Notes under the pieces: generated by a model | Told to the model about the DNA's origin: nothing | The model's database searches: none | Seen by the model: only the letters and a program-made list of their open reading frames with translations | Program-made: the position numbers and the translations under genes | Assembly (NCBI GenBank): GCA_016874755.1 | Contig: VGTH01000001.1 | Coordinates: 184,917-248,916, forward strand | From: Deltaproteobacteria bacterium | Lineage (GTDB): Bacteria; Desulfobacterota; Binatia; UBA9968 | Direction of reading: 5' to 3' | Length of the DNA stretch: 64,000 bases | Shown here: one piece after another, positions 41,501 through 53,995 of the stretch | Layout: each line of letters begins with the position of its first letter | How positions within the stretch are numbered: position 1 is the stretch's first letter

Positions 41501-44500
41501 ATGAAAGTAAACCGCCTCGCCGGTTTGTTGTTGTTGCTTTCGATCATCATTCCGTCTTTTGAAATCCACTCCCAATCATCCCCGGCAATTGAATTGTTCT
41601 CGCCGGAGAATACCGTCAAAGATGTCCGCCAGGTTTCTGTTAGATTCACTGAGCCGATGGTGCCGTTTGGTGCGCCCAATGTCGCAACGGAAATCTTCGA
41701 CATTTCCTGTTCCGAGAAGGGCGCGGCGCGCTGGGCGGACGAACGAAATTGGATTTACGATTTCGATCGCGATCTGCCCGCCGGGGTGCGCTGCGAGTTT
41801 CGGCTCAAGCGCGGCATCAAAGCGCTGTCTGGCCGTGAGTTGGGTGGAACGCAGAACTATGCGTTTTCTACTGGCGGACCGGCCGTTCGCCAATCGTTTC
41901 CCTACGAAGGCGATAACACCATCGACGAAGAGCAAATCTTTGTCCTCCAGCTCGACGCCGAAGCGACCGACGATTCGATAGCCAACAGCGTCACGTTTTC
42001 CGTCGAAGGTCTAGTCGAGCGCGTCGGCGCGCGGGTTATCACTGGCCGGCAGCGCGCCGACCTGCTCAAAGCCAAATATCCGCGCGGGCTGCCCGCCGAT
42101 ACACCGATCGTTCTTGTCCAAGCTCGGCAGCGTTTTCCCGCCGATAGCAAAATCAGTCTAGTTTGGGGCAAAGGCGTGCGCTCGAAGAGCGGTGTGGCCA
42201 CCGACAGCGAACAAATCTTGCCGTTCAAAACGCGCCCGGCGTTTAATGTGACCTTTCGCTGCCAGCGGGAGAATCCACAAGCCAATTGTATTCCGCTCTT
42301 GCCGATGACGTTGGGCTACGGCGCGCCGGTGGCGCGCGCCCGGGCGCTGCAAGCAGTCTTGCGCAGCGGCAATCGCAGTTGGCGCGCCGAGACCGGCAGC
42401 GCAGATAGTAAGGACGAGTTTCTCCAGTCGATCACTTTCAAAGGCCCGTTTCCCGAGAAGGCGAGCTTCTCGGTCGAAATTCCCAAAGATCTCGTCGACG
42501 ACGCCGGACGGCGGCCGATCAACCTCGACAAATTTCCTCTGGCCGTGCGCACCGACGAGTATCCGCCGCTGGCGAAATTTGCCGCGCGCTTTGGCATCAT
42601 TGAACTGAACGCCGAGCCGGCACTGCCGGTGACGCTGCGCAATATCGAAGCGCCGGCAAACGCGACAATGCTCCAGCCCGGGCGTCCGATACAGGAAAAT
42701 TTGGCTGGCCAGACTCTCAAAGTTTCTTCGACCCATCTGGGTGAAGTCATCGCCTGGCTGCGCCGGGTCGAATTGGCCAAGCGAGAGAATTCGATCTTCA
42801 GCGCCAAGCCGAAGGAGATCAAAGAGTTTAAGATTCCCAAATTGCGCGACAGCAAATCTTTTGAAGTCGTCGGTATTCCGCTCAAAGAGCCGGGGTTTTA
42901 CGTCGTGGAAATCGCCAGCGAGCTGCTCGGCGGCGCGCTTATCGGCAAAGGCTCGACCCTGTACGTGCCGGCGGCGGCGTTGGTGACAAACCTATCCGTC
43001 CACTTCAAATGGGGCCATGAATCTTCGCTGGTTTGGGTGACCTCGCTCGATCGCGCCCGGCCGGTGGCCAATGCGCAGATTCAAATTACCAACTGCTCGG
43101 GCAACGTGATCTGGAGCGGCACGTCCGACGCCAACGGCATCGCGCGGGTCAGCAAGATCCCCACGCCAGGCAACGCACCGAATTGCGGTGCGGTGCGCTA
43201 CGGCCACGGGCTTTTTGTTTTCGCCAGCGCTGGCAACGATCTGAGCTTCATTCACTCGAGTTGGGACGACGGCATCGAGCCGTGGCGCTTTCAGCTGCCG
43301 ACCGAATATCAGCCGTCGCCAATGAGCGCGCATACGATTCTCGACCGCGCTTTGTTCCGCGTCGGCGAAACCGTGCGCATGAAACATCTGATCCGCAACC
43401 GTGTGATGGCTGGCTTTGCTGCGACGGCGGCGAACCAACGCCCCACGTCTTTAACCATTGAGCACGTCGGCAGCGATCAGAAATATCAGGCACCGCTCAA
43501 ATGGGATCAACGCGGCAACGCGGAATCGAGCTGGGCGATTCCCAAAGATGCCAAGCTCGGCACTTATCAGATGCGGCTCGCCAGCGGCACGAGCCAGCTT
43601 TTCACCGGCGAATTTCGCGTCGAAGAGTTTCGCCTGCCGGCGATGAAGGCGACGATTCAGACGCCAAATCAGCCCTTAGTCGCGCCGGCGCAGGTGCCGT
43701 TCGATTTGACCGTGCGCTACCTGGCCGGCGGCGGCGCGGCGCATCAATCGGTCAAGGTGCGCAGCCGCCTCGAAGAGAAGAAAATCACTTTATTCGACGA
43801 CTATGACGGTTTTGTCTTTGCCAACGGTGTAGTCAAAGAAGGCGTCGCGCGCCGCAGCGGCGACGAAGAATTCTATCCCGGCGAAGGCTTCAGCGACGCG
43901 GCTCAAGGCGACGACAAAAGCAATGTGGATAAGGCGCGCATCCACGTGGTCGACTTGAAGCTCGACAAGTCGGGCACCGCGCGCACGGCGATCGGCAAGC
44001 TGCCGGCGATCACCAAACCGATGGAGATGCTGGCTGAGCTGGAGTTCAATGATCCGAGCGGTCAAGTTCAGACCGTGTCGACACGGGTGCCGCTGTGGCC
44101 CACCGATCGCATGGCCGGAATTAAGCCAGATTCGTGGGCGCTCTCGAAAGAGCGCCTGAAGTTTCAAGTCGTCGTTCTCGACCTGAATGGCAAAGCCGCG
44201 GCGGGCGCACCGGTGCGCGTCGAGCTTTTCGAGAGGCAAACCTACGCCCATCGCAAACGCTTGGTCGGCGGCCTCTACGCTTACGAGCAAGTCGAAGAAA
44301 TCAAAAAGCATAGGCAAATCTGCAGCGGCAAAAGCGACGGGCGAGGTTTGGTGATTTGTGAAACCAAATCGCCGGTGGCCGGCAACGTGATCCTGCAGGC
44401 TTACGCGACCGACACGCAAGGGCGCGACGCGACGGCTAACAATGACGTGTGGGTTGGCGGTAGCGATCAATGGTGGTTCGCCCAGGGCGATCACGATCGC

Positions 44501-47140
44501 ATGGATTTGCTCCCCGAGCGCAAGCGCTATCAGCCCAATGAGACGGCGCGCTTGCAAGTGCGCATGCCGTTCAAACAAGCGACCGCGCTCGTCACCATCG
44601 AGCGCGAAGGTGTGATCGACGCGATCGTGAAAGAGTTGTCGGGCAATGAGCCGGTGATCGAGCTGCCGCTCAAAGGCAGCTACGCGCTCAATGTTTTCGT
44701 CTCGGTATTGGCGGTGCGCGGCCGCAGCGGCGAAGTGCAGCCGACGGCGACCATTGATCTCGGCCGGCCGGCCTACAAGCTCGGCATCGCCGAGATCAAC
44801 GTCAACTGGCGCGCCCATGAATTGAAAGTCACCGTCACACCGGAGCGGCAAGTCTTCAAAGTGCGCGACAAAGCGCGCGTGAAGATCGTCGCCGCGCGCG
44901 CCGACGGCGGCAAACCGCCGGCGGGCAGCGAAGTCGCAGTGGCTGCGGTCGACGAAGCCTTGCTGGAGCTCATGCCCAACAAGAGCTGGGACCTGTTGAC
45001 GGCGATGATGGGGCGGCGCAGTTACGGCGTCTTTACCTCGACGGCGCAGATGCAGGTGATCGGCCGGCGCCACTTCGGTTTGAAAGCCCTGCCGGCTGGC
45101 GGTGGTGGCGGTAAGATGATTACGCGTGAGTTGTTCGACACGCTGCTCTTCTGGCGCGCCGGGGTGGAGCTCGACGCCAACGGCGAAGCGACGGTGGAAA
45201 TTCCGCTCAACGATTCACTGAGCAGTTTTCGCATCGCCGCGGTGGCGAGCGGGGGCGTCGACATGTTCGGCAGTGGCATGGCAAGCATCCGCACGATGCA
45301 GGAGCTGATGCTGTTCTCCGGCATTGCGCCGCTGGTGCGCGAGGGTGACAAGCTGCGCTCGGAATTCACCGTGCGCAACGCCAGCGAGCGCGACATGCAG
45401 GTGCAAACCGAAGCCCGCGTGCGCGGCCTCGACAGCAAACCGAAGGTGGTGAATCTCAAGCTCGCGCCCGGCGAAGCCAAGGAAATCGGTTGGGACGTGC
45501 AGGTGCCGGTGGGCGCCAATTCGCTCACCTATGAAGTAGCGGCCAACGAGGCGGGAGGCGCAGGCGACCGCTTGCGTGTGCAACAGAAAGCCGTCGCCGC
45601 GGTGCCGCTGCGAACTTATCAGGCGACGGTCAAGCAGTTGGACAAAGATTTCGCCCTGACGGTGGAGCGACCCAAAGAAGCTGTCGTCGGACGGGGCGGT
45701 GTCAATGTCCTATTTCGCCCCAAGATCGCCGACAGCTTGGCCGGCGTCACCGACTATATGAGCCGCTATCCCTATAGCTGCATGGAGCAGCGCACGTCCA
45801 TCGCCGTGGCGCTGCGCGATGAGAAATCTTGGCGCGCCAACATGGAGGCGTTGCCGTCTTACCTGGACAGCGACGGCATGGTGAAGTTTTTCCCGCTGAT
45901 GGAACAGGGCAGCGAGGTGTTGACGAGTTATCTCCTCGCGATCGCCCATGAAGCGAGCTGGGAGATTGCGGCGCCCGAGAAGACGCGCATGGAAAATGCT
46001 TTGGCGCAGTTCGTCCAGGGAAAATTGATTCGCCGTGGCGCGCTGCCGACGGCAGACTTGGCGATTCGCAAAATGCAGGCGCTAGATGCGCTGTCGCGTT
46101 GGGGCAAGGCGGACAAACAATGGCTTACAGCGATGAGCGTCGATGCGAACCTTTGGCCGACCTCCGGTGTGATCGATTGGTATAACGTTTTGCAACGCAT
46201 GAAAGATATTCCCAACCGCGAGCAACGGTTGAAACAAGCCGAGCAGGTGCTACGCTCACGATTAAACTTTCAAGGCACGGCGCTGAATTTTTCCACCGAA
46301 AAAACCGATGGGCTCTGGTGGCTTTTGGCCAGCGGCGATCAAAACGCCACGCGGTTGATACTGACGTTTCTGGCCGCGGAAAATTGGCAGGCCGACATGC
46401 CGCGCCTGGCCCAAGGCGCGTTGTTGCGTCAGAGGCGCGGTGCTTGGGATACGACCCTGGCCAATGCTTGGGGCGTGCTCGCTTTCGAAAAGTTTTCCCA
46501 GCGCTTCGAACGCGTTGCGGTTTCCGGCAATAGCGCAACTCAGCTCGGTGCGCGCAACGAGAAGTTTGACTGGAGCACGGAACCAAAAGGCAAAATGGTT
46601 TCGCTCCCATGGCCAAACGGCAAAGATACGGTCAGCGTCAACCACAACGGTGCGGGCAAACCATGGATTACGGTGCAGAGCACCGCGGCGATTCCGCTCA
46701 AGCAGCCGCTATCGAGCGGATTCAAAATCAGCAAGCGCTGGGCGCCGGTGGAGCGCAAACAGGCCGGCCGCTTTAGCAAGGGAGACATCCTCCGCGTCAC
46801 GCTCGATCTCGAAGCGCAGAACGACATGACTTGGGTGGCGGTCGACGATGCGATTCCCGCCGGCGCGACGATTCTCGGCAGCGGGTTGGGCGGCGATTCC
46901 GTACTGGCTCAGCGGGGTGAGAAGCAAAAGGGCTGGGTCTGGATCGCGTTTCAGGAGCGCTCTTTTGAAGGGCTGCGGACCTACTATCAGTACGTGCCGA
47001 AGGGAAAGTGGACTTTGGAATACACCGTGCGGCTAAATCAGACCGGAACGTTTCAACTGCCGACGACGCGTGTCGAGGCGATGTACGCGCCGGAGATGTT
47101 CGGCGAGCTGCCGCAGGCGGCAATGACGGTGTACCCGTAG
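41501..47140 (+). CDS. bacterial alpha-2-macroglobulin with thioester motif
   Basis: 1879 residues from ATG 41501 with a Sec signal peptide (LLLLLSIIIPSFEIHSQ) but no lipobox cysteine. The N-terminal half is a string of β-sandwich macroglobulin domains. The A2M core follows (FWRAGVELDANGEATVEIPLNDSLSSFRI), then YPYSCMEQRTSIA with the thioester CxEQ (C about 1427) and the helical thioester domain, ending in a receptor-like β-domain (GTFQLPTTRVEAMYAPEMFG). Such proteins trap attacking proteases in the periplasm. A penicillin-binding protein 1C gene follows 23 bases later, the classic yfhM-pbpC pairing. GGAG lies nine bases before the ATG. Confidence 0.92.
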   Translation: MKVNRLAGLLLLLSIIIPSFEIHSQSSPAIELFSPENTVKDVRQVSVRFTEPMVPFGAPNVATEIFDISCSEKGAARWADERNWIYDFDRDLPAGVRCEFRLKRGIKALSGRELGGTQNYAFSTGGPAVRQSFPYEGDNTIDEEQIFVLQLDAEATDDSIANSVTFSVEGLVERVGARVITGRQRADLLKAKYPRGLPADTPIVLVQARQRFPADSKISLVWGKGVRSKSGVATDSEQILPFKTRPAFNVTFRCQRENPQANCIPLLPMTLGYGAPVARARALQAVLRSGNRSWRAETGSADSKDEFLQSITFKGPFPEKASFSVEIPKDLVDDAGRRPINLDKFPLAVRTDEYPPLAKFAARFGIIELNAEPALPVTLRNIEAPANATMLQPGRPIQENLAGQTLKVSSTHLGEVIAWLRRVELAKRENSIFSAKPKEIKEFKIPKLRDSKSFEVVGIPLKEPGFYVVEIASELLGGALIGKGSTLYVPAAALVTNLSVHFKWGHESSLVWVTSLDRARPVANAQIQITNCSGNVIWSGTSDANGIARVSKIPTPGNAPNCGAVRYGHGLFVFASAGNDLSFIHSSWDDGIEPWRFQLPTEYQPSPMSAHTILDRALFRVGETVRMKHLIRNRVMAGFAATAANQRPTSLTIEHVGSDQKYQAPLKWDQRGNAESSWAIPKDAKLGTYQMRLASGTSQLFTGEFRVEEFRLPAMKATIQTPNQPLVAPAQVPFDLTVRYLAGGGAAHQSVKVRSRLEEKKITLFDDYDGFVFANGVVKEGVARRSGDEEFYPGEGFSDAAQGDDKSNVDKARIHVVDLKLDKSGTARTAIGKLPAITKPMEMLAELEFNDPSGQVQTVSTRVPLWPTDRMAGIKPDSWALSKERLKFQVVVLDLNGKAAAGAPVRVELFERQTYAHRKRLVGGLYAYEQVEEIKKHRQICSGKSDGRGLVICETKSPVAGNVILQAYATDTQGRDATANNDVWVGGSDQWWFAQGDHDRMDLLPERKRYQPNETARLQVRMPFKQATALVTIEREGVIDAIVKELSGNEPVIELPLKGSYALNVFVSVLAVRGRSGEVQPTATIDLGRPAYKLGIAEINVNWRAHELKVTVTPERQVFKVRDKARVKIVAARADGGKPPAGSEVAVAAVDEALLELMPNKSWDLLTAMMGRRSYGVFTSTAQMQVIGRRHFGLKALPAGGGGGKMITRELFDTLLFWRAGVELDANGEATVEIPLNDSLSSFRIAAVASGGVDMFGSGMASIRTMQELMLFSGIAPLVREGDKLRSEFTVRNASERDMQVQTEARVRGLDSKPKVVNLKLAPGEAKEIGWDVQVPVGANSLTYEVAANEAGGAGDRLRVQQKAVAAVPLRTYQATVKQLDKDFALTVERPKEAVVGRGGVNVLFRPKIADSLAGVTDYMSRYPYSCMEQRTSIAVALRDEKSWRANMEALPSYLDSDGMVKFFPLMEQGSEVLTSYLLAIAHEASWEIAAPEKTRMENALAQFVQGKLIRRGALPTADLAIRKMQALDALSRWGKADKQWLTAMSVDANLWPTSGVIDWYNVLQRMKDIPNREQRLKQAEQVLRSRLNFQGTALNFSTEKTDGLWWLLASGDQNATRLILTFLAAENWQADMPRLAQGALLRQRRGAWDTTLANAWGVLAFEKFSQRFERVAVSGNSATQLGARNEKFDWSTEPKGKMVSLPWPNGKDTVSVNHNGAGKPWITVQSTAAIPLKQPLSSGFKISKRWAPVERKQAGRFSKGDILRVTLDLEAQNDMTWVAVDDAIPAGATILGSGLGGDSVLAQRGEKQKGWVWIAFQERSFEGLRTYYQYVPKGKWTLEYTVRLNQTGTFQLPTTRVEAMYAPEMFGELPQAAMTVYP

Positions 47141-47163
47141 GGTGACAGCTGGCAAACTCCACG

Positions 47164-49394
<2,231 letters not shown>

Positions 49395-49440
49395 GATACA
49401 GAATCGTTGCTTGACAACTTTTTCGTTCCTTGAAAGGATC

Positions 49441-49465
49441 GCGAAATTGCCGGGCGCAATTTCGC
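49441..49465. promoter_or_regulatory. perfect 10-bp hairpin 15 bases before hyuB
   Basis: GCGAAATTGC (49441-49450), loop CGGGC, GCAATTTCGC (49456-49465). It occupies the leader directly upstream of ATG 49481 and covers where a ribosome-binding site would be expected to begin. It could be an operator or an mRNA structure; no T-tract follows. Confidence 0.5.
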
Positions 49466-49480
49466 CCCAAAGCTGCGGAC

Positions 49481-51208
49481 ATGGCTAACAATCAAGCGAA
49501 CATTGATCCCATCACGCTCGAAGTCATCCGTCATGGCATCATCTCGATCTGCGATCAGATCGACGCCAACATGACGCGCACGGCGTTTAGTCCGTATATC
49601 TACGAGTACAAAGATTACGCCGTCGGCTTCGTCGGCGCGAACGGTGAATTACTGGCGCAGTCCACCGGCGGCATGCCAGTGTTTGTCGCGGATTCGGTTG
49701 GCGCGGCGGTGAAAGATGGGTTGGAAATCTACGGTCGGAAAAATATCCACAAAGGCGATGTCATCGTCTGCAATCACGCCGCGGTACAGGGCCAGCACCT
49801 AAACAACACCGTCATGTACACGCCGGTGTTCGCCGGGCCCAGCGGCAGCGACCTGATCGGCTTTTTTTCCATCAACTGCCACTGGATCGACATCGGCGGC
49901 TCGGCGATCGGCTCCGTGTCTTATTCCTCCACCGATATTTTCATGGAGGGCTTGCAGCTGCGCTCGATCAAGATCTGGTCCAAGGGCGAGCCCATCGAAG
50001 AAGTCTATCGGATCATCGAAAACAACACGCGCTTTCCGCTGGAATTGCTCGGTGACATCGAAGCGCAGCTTGGCGGCTGCCTGTTGGGCCGCGACCTGAC
50101 GCAAGTGATGGCCGACAAGTACAGCCCGGAGATTTTTCTTAGCGCGCTGGCGATCATCCTCGATCAATGCGAGGCGGCGACCCGGGAGAAAATCCGCGCC
50201 ATTCCCGACGGCGTCTATCAGCACGAAGCCTTTCTCGACAACGACGGCGTGCGCGACGAGAAAATTCCCATCCGCGTCAAAGTCATCGTCGCCGGCGATG
50301 AGCTGACGGTTGATTTCTCAGAAATGTCCCCGCAGGTGAAGGGCTGCGTGAACTCCGGTTTCTTTGGCGGCGGCCGCACCTGCGTGCGCGTGGCGTTTAA
50401 GTATTTGATTGCCACCGATGAGCCCGCCAATGAAGGAACCTTTCGTCCCGTAAAAATGATTTTGCCCGAAGGCAAACTGATCAGCGCCGAGGCGACCGCG
50501 GCGATGGGGTTGTATAGCATTCCATTTCCGACGGTGATCGATTGCATCATCAAAGCGCTGGAGCCGGCGCTGCCCGAGCGCGTCACCGGCGCGCACTTCG
50601 GCACGTTTTCGTCCCTGAGTTTTGGCGGGCGCCGCACCGACACGGGAGCCTATTTCAAAGCCAACGACAGCGGCCACGGCGGTTGGGGCGCCTGCGCGAC
50701 CCACGACGGCGCGGGGCCGTTTCGCACCATGGCTCATGGCGACACCAGATTGATTCCGATTGAATTGCAGGAGTCGATGTATCCGTTTCGTGTCGAGGAA
50801 TTTCGCCTGCGCCAGGACTCCGGCGGCGCGGGTCTTTGGCGCGGCGGGTTGGGATTCGACAAACAATATGTGCTGCTTGCGGCGGCTGAACTATGGGCCA
50901 ACTTCGACCGCATCGGCTGCCCACCCTGGGGCGTGCAAGGCGGCAAGGCAGGAAAATCAGGCCAGGTGTTAGTCTACAAAAACGGCAACTCAGAACCCGA
51001 GCTGCTTTACAAAACCGAGAACTGCCCGCTTCAAGCTGGCGACCGCGTGCGCATGTCCACCGGCGGTGGCGGCGGCTACGGCGATCCGCGCAAGCGGCCA
51101 ACCGAGCTCGTCGCCCGCGACGTGACGCGCGGCTTTGTCTCCCGCGAAAGCGCTGAGAAAGATTACGGCGTCAGCTGCGATACCAACGGGAGTGCGCGCC
51201 GTCTCTAA
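49481..51208 (+). CDS. hyuB: hydantoinase B / oxoprolinase family protein
   Basis: 575 residues: DPITLEVIRHGIISICDQIDANMTRTAFSPYIYEYKDYAVGF, HKGDVIVCNHAAVQGQHLNNTVM, GGSAIGSVSYSSTDIFMEGLQ, KGCVNSGFFGGGRTCVRVAFKYL and the C-terminal RMSTGGGGGYGDP. HyuB pairs with the ATPase-type HyuA subunit to hydrolyse cyclic amides (hydantoins, 5-oxoproline) or, in related enzymes, to carboxylate ketones. No acetone-carboxylase gamma subunit is present, favouring the cyclic-amide type, but the substrate is unknown. ATG 49481 is chosen over TTG 49430 because the latter reads through the hairpin. hyuA lies 79 bases downstream. Confidence 0.9.
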   Translation: MANNQANIDPITLEVIRHGIISICDQIDANMTRTAFSPYIYEYKDYAVGFVGANGELLAQSTGGMPVFVADSVGAAVKDGLEIYGRKNIHKGDVIVCNHAAVQGQHLNNTVMYTPVFAGPSGSDLIGFFSINCHWIDIGGSAIGSVSYSSTDIFMEGLQLRSIKIWSKGEPIEEVYRIIENNTRFPLELLGDIEAQLGGCLLGRDLTQVMADKYSPEIFLSALAIILDQCEAATREKIRAIPDGVYQHEAFLDNDGVRDEKIPIRVKVIVAGDELTVDFSEMSPQVKGCVNSGFFGGGRTCVRVAFKYLIATDEPANEGTFRPVKMILPEGKLISAEATAAMGLYSIPFPTVIDCIIKALEPALPERVTGAHFGTFSSLSFGGRRTDTGAYFKANDSGHGGWGACATHDGAGPFRTMAHGDTRLIPIELQESMYPFRVEEFRLRQDSGGAGLWRGGLGFDKQYVLLAAAELWANFDRIGCPPWGVQGGKAGKSGQVLVYKNGNSEPELLYKTENCPLQAGDRVRMSTGGGGGYGDPRKRPTELVARDVTRGFVSRESAEKDYGVSCDTNGSARRL

Positions 51209-51209
51209 C

Positions 51210-51274
51210 GTTTCGAGTTTCGCGTCTCGCGTTTCGGGTTGAACACGAAACCCGTAACACGAGACCCGAAACAG
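51210..51274. repeat. TTTCGGGTT/TTTCGAG-word palindrome between hyuB and hyuA
   Basis: Starting directly after the hyuB TAA, CGTTTCGAGTTTCGCG, TCTCGCGTTTCGGGTT run in tandem and return inverted as AACACGAAACCCG, ACACGAGACCCGAAAC up to 51272. The word CGTTTCGAGTC/T also occurs (in complement) at the purD stop. Confidence 0.7.
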
Positions 51275-51287
51275 GAGTTCTTCTTAA

Positions 51288-53339
51288 GTGTCTTACGCCA
51301 TCGCCGTCGACATCGGCGGCACTTTTACTGACCTGGTCGCCTTCGACCACGCGACCCAAAAAGTTCTTTACTCGAAGAGTCCGACCACCTACGACAATCT
51401 CGTCGACGGCATTCTCGACTGTTTTAACAAAGCCAAAATCAAACCGGCAGAAGCGTCGTTGGTCAATCACGGCACGACGCTGGTCATCAATTCGCTGATC
51501 CAGCGCAAAGGCGCGAAGACCGCGCTGGTTACGACCCAAGGCTTTCGCGATATCTTGGAAATCGCCCGTGGCAATCGGCCCGATCCCTTCGATCTTCATT
51601 ATATCCGAGACGAGCCGCTGATTGCTCGCGAGCTGCGCCTCGAAGTTCCCGAGCGCATGGGCAGCAAAGGCGATGTCGTCACGCCGCTCGATCTAAAAGC
51701 GCTGGAAAAACTCGCGCAGGAAATTAAGAAACTCGGCGTCGAGTCAGTGGCGATTTTTTTCATGAACTCCTACATCAACCCGGCGCATGAAGAAGCGGCT
51801 GCCGCGGCGCTAAAGGAGTTGCTCTCGGGAATTTACGTCACGTTCAGCACCGACCTCACGCGCGAGTGGTACGAATACGAGCGCTGCTCGACGGTAGCGG
51901 CCAACGCTTACGTCGGACCGCAAGTCAGCACTTATATTCGCCGCCTCGACGACGATCTCAAGAAACAAGATTTCCCTGGCACGCTCTTCATGATGGGCTC
52001 CAACGGCGGTTTGCTCTCCGCCGAGCGCACCTGCCGCCAGCCCATCGGCCTGGTCGAGTCCGGCCCCATCGGCGGCTGCATCGGCGCCGGCGCCTATGCG
52101 GAAAAACTTGGTTTCAAAAACGTCGTCGCCTTCGACATGGGCGGCACGACGGCGAAATGTGCCCTGGTCGAAAACGGCCGCTACACGGTCAACTCGCTTT
52201 ACTACGCCAACGGCTACGTCAAAGGCTTTCCGATCAAATCGGCGGTCATCGACATCGTCGAGGTCGGCTCCGGCGGCGGATCCATCGCCTGGCTAGATTC
52301 ACAGAAGCGTTTGCACGTCGGCCCGCAGAGCGCCGGCTCGACGCCAGGCCCCGTCTGCTACGGCCGCGGCGGCACGGAGCCGACGGTGACCGACGCCAAT
52401 CTGGTGCTCGGTAGATTGAATCCTGCTAATTTTCTCGGCGGTGAAATGCCGCTCGATATCGCGGCGGCCAGACGAGCGGTGAGCGAACGCGTCGCCGCGC
52501 CGCTCGGCTACACGGGCGATGACGGCATGATCAAGATGGCCGACGGCATTATCTCGATTGCCACGGTGATCATGGCCGGCGCGATTAGAAAGATCTCCGT
52601 CGAGCATGGCCTTGACCCGCGCGATTTTATTCTCTTCAGCTACGGCGGCGGCGGACCGCTGCACTCCTGCGCGCTGGCCCACGAGCTGTCGATCCCGACA
52701 GTCGTGATTCCCCCTGAGCCGGGAAATTTTTCCGCCATCGGCATGCTGATCGCCGACGCGCGCATCGACACGTCGAAGACCTTCACGGGAATATTGAACG
52801 ATAAGACCGTGCCGGAGATGGCGCAGATGTACAGCGCCATGGAGCAGGAAGCTGCCAAAGATCTAGCGAAAGAATTTGGCACCAGCGAAGTTTTCTTCGA
52901 GCACTACGCCGAGATGCGCTACCGCGGCCAGCGTCACAATATCAAAGTGCCGGTCACAGGATTGAAAACCGCCGAGGAAATCCGCACCGCTTTCGAGCGC
53001 GACTACAAACGGCGCTATGGCCACGCCGACGCCAAAGCGCCGGCAGAGTTCCAGGCGCTGCACCTGTCGGCGTTTGCCAAACTAAAGCAACCGGAAATCG
53101 CGCGGCTGCCGCGCGCTGCGGTGAAAGCGCAAGCAGCGCAGACACGGAAAATCTATATCGGCAACGCCGGCGGCTGGATCGATGCAGAGATTTATCATCG
53201 CGACGCGTTGGAGCCGGGGTTCAAAGCCGCCGGCCCGGCGGTGATAGAAGAATGCGGTTCCACGACGGTGGTGTGGCCGGGAGATAGGTTTGAAATCGGC
53301 GCGCTGCACGAGATCAAAATCAACTGCAGCGCGATTTGA
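51288..53339 (+). CDS. hyuA: hydantoinase A / oxoprolinase family ATPase subunit
   Basis: 683 residues: AIAVDIGGTFTDLVAFD at the start (ASKHA-type phosphate-binding loop), VNHGTTLVINSLIQRKGAKTALVTTQGFRDILEI, ESGPIGGCIGAGAYAEKLG, VAFDMGGTTAKCAL, VGSGGGSIAWLD, GPQSAGSTPGPVCYGRGGTEPTVTDANLVLGRL and SYGGGGPLHSCALA. This matches the ATP-dependent partner of HyuB. GTG 51288 follows CAGGAG. The order B-A is inverted relative to many operons but otherwise ordinary. Confidence 0.92.
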   Translation: MSYAIAVDIGGTFTDLVAFDHATQKVLYSKSPTTYDNLVDGILDCFNKAKIKPAEASLVNHGTTLVINSLIQRKGAKTALVTTQGFRDILEIARGNRPDPFDLHYIRDEPLIARELRLEVPERMGSKGDVVTPLDLKALEKLAQEIKKLGVESVAIFFMNSYINPAHEEAAAAALKELLSGIYVTFSTDLTREWYEYERCSTVAANAYVGPQVSTYIRRLDDDLKKQDFPGTLFMMGSNGGLLSAERTCRQPIGLVESGPIGGCIGAGAYAEKLGFKNVVAFDMGGTTAKCALVENGRYTVNSLYYANGYVKGFPIKSAVIDIVEVGSGGGSIAWLDSQKRLHVGPQSAGSTPGPVCYGRGGTEPTVTDANLVLGRLNPANFLGGEMPLDIAAARRAVSERVAAPLGYTGDDGMIKMADGIISIATVIMAGAIRKISVEHGLDPRDFILFSYGGGGPLHSCALAHELSIPTVVIPPEPGNFSAIGMLIADARIDTSKTFTGILNDKTVPEMAQMYSAMEQEAAKDLAKEFGTSEVFFEHYAEMRYRGQRHNIKVPVTGLKTAEEIRTAFERDYKRRYGHADAKAPAEFQALHLSAFAKLKQPEIARLPRAAVKAQAAQTRKIYIGNAGGWIDAEIYHRDALEPGFKAAGPAVIEECGSTTVVWPGDRFEIGALHEIKINCSAI

Positions 53340-53496
53340 ATGTTTCCAATTTCTTCCCCCGCCTCGCGGGAAGATTGAGATGGGGGCGCTAGATCCATGA
53401 AATCCTTCTGCTCGATATTCTAACTTCCGTCACCTGAAATAGTATCTAAGGGGCCACGTCGCCACAACTCCAGGGACGAAAGTTCTTCGGGATGAG

Positions 53497-53931
53497 TTAT
53501 GATTTAACCAGTTCTTCAAACGTCGGCTCCGGCATGCCCTTCTGCCAGGTCTTATCGCGAATCTCCAGGCGGTTGCCGCTGGGATCGTGAATGTAAAGCT
53601 CGCGACCCGTGAAGTGGCCTTTGGCGCGGTACTCCAGTTCAACGACTGGCACCTTCTTTTCATGAAAAGTTTTACATGCCGCGACAAAACCATCCGGGCT
53701 GACGTTGAACGAGTGGTGCACGCGCTCCTCGACAATCGTCTTGTCTTGTGGTTTTTGCCGTTCGCAGAGAAGAATGTTGTGATCGCCGACGTTGAAGCAG
53801 GTCATCACGCCGTTGCTCAGCCGGCCCAACAATTTGAGGCCGAGCACCTCACCGTAAAATTCTTCGGATTCTTTGAGGTTGTTGACCGGGATCGACCAGT
53901 GGGTCACGCCTTCGATTTGGAAATTGCCCAT
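53497..53931 (-). CDS. VOC-superfamily (glyoxalase/dioxygenase-like) protein
   Basis: 144 residues with a two-βαβββ VOC layout: GVTHWSIPVNNLKESEEFYGEVLGLKLLGRL (first metal-ligand position H), VGDHNILLCER, HHSFNV (second half start) and ELYIHDPSGNRLEIRDKTW (final glutamate ligand). The metal-ligand pattern H…H…E is compatible with an extradiol-type or glyoxalase-type enzyme. The substrate is unknown. The 157-base gap to hyuA shows no gene. Confidence 0.85.
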   Translation of the reverse strand: MGNFQIEGVTHWSIPVNNLKESEEFYGEVLGLKLLGRLSNGVMTCFNVGDHNILLCERQKPQDKTIVEERVHHSFNVSPDGFVAACKTFHEKKVPVVELEYRAKGHFTGRELYIHDPSGNRLEIRDKTWQKGMPEPTFEELVKS

Positions 53932-53995
53932 AGAGCCTCCTCGTATTGGTTCGATATAGGAATTCTTACATCAATGTTGACTGATTGCGCAAATC

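Noticed and set aside
43790..45073. 427-residue minus-strand open frame inside the alpha-2-macroglobulin gene
   Set aside because: Histidine/arginine-rich shadow composition with no recognisable domain; the plus-strand protein is continuous across it.
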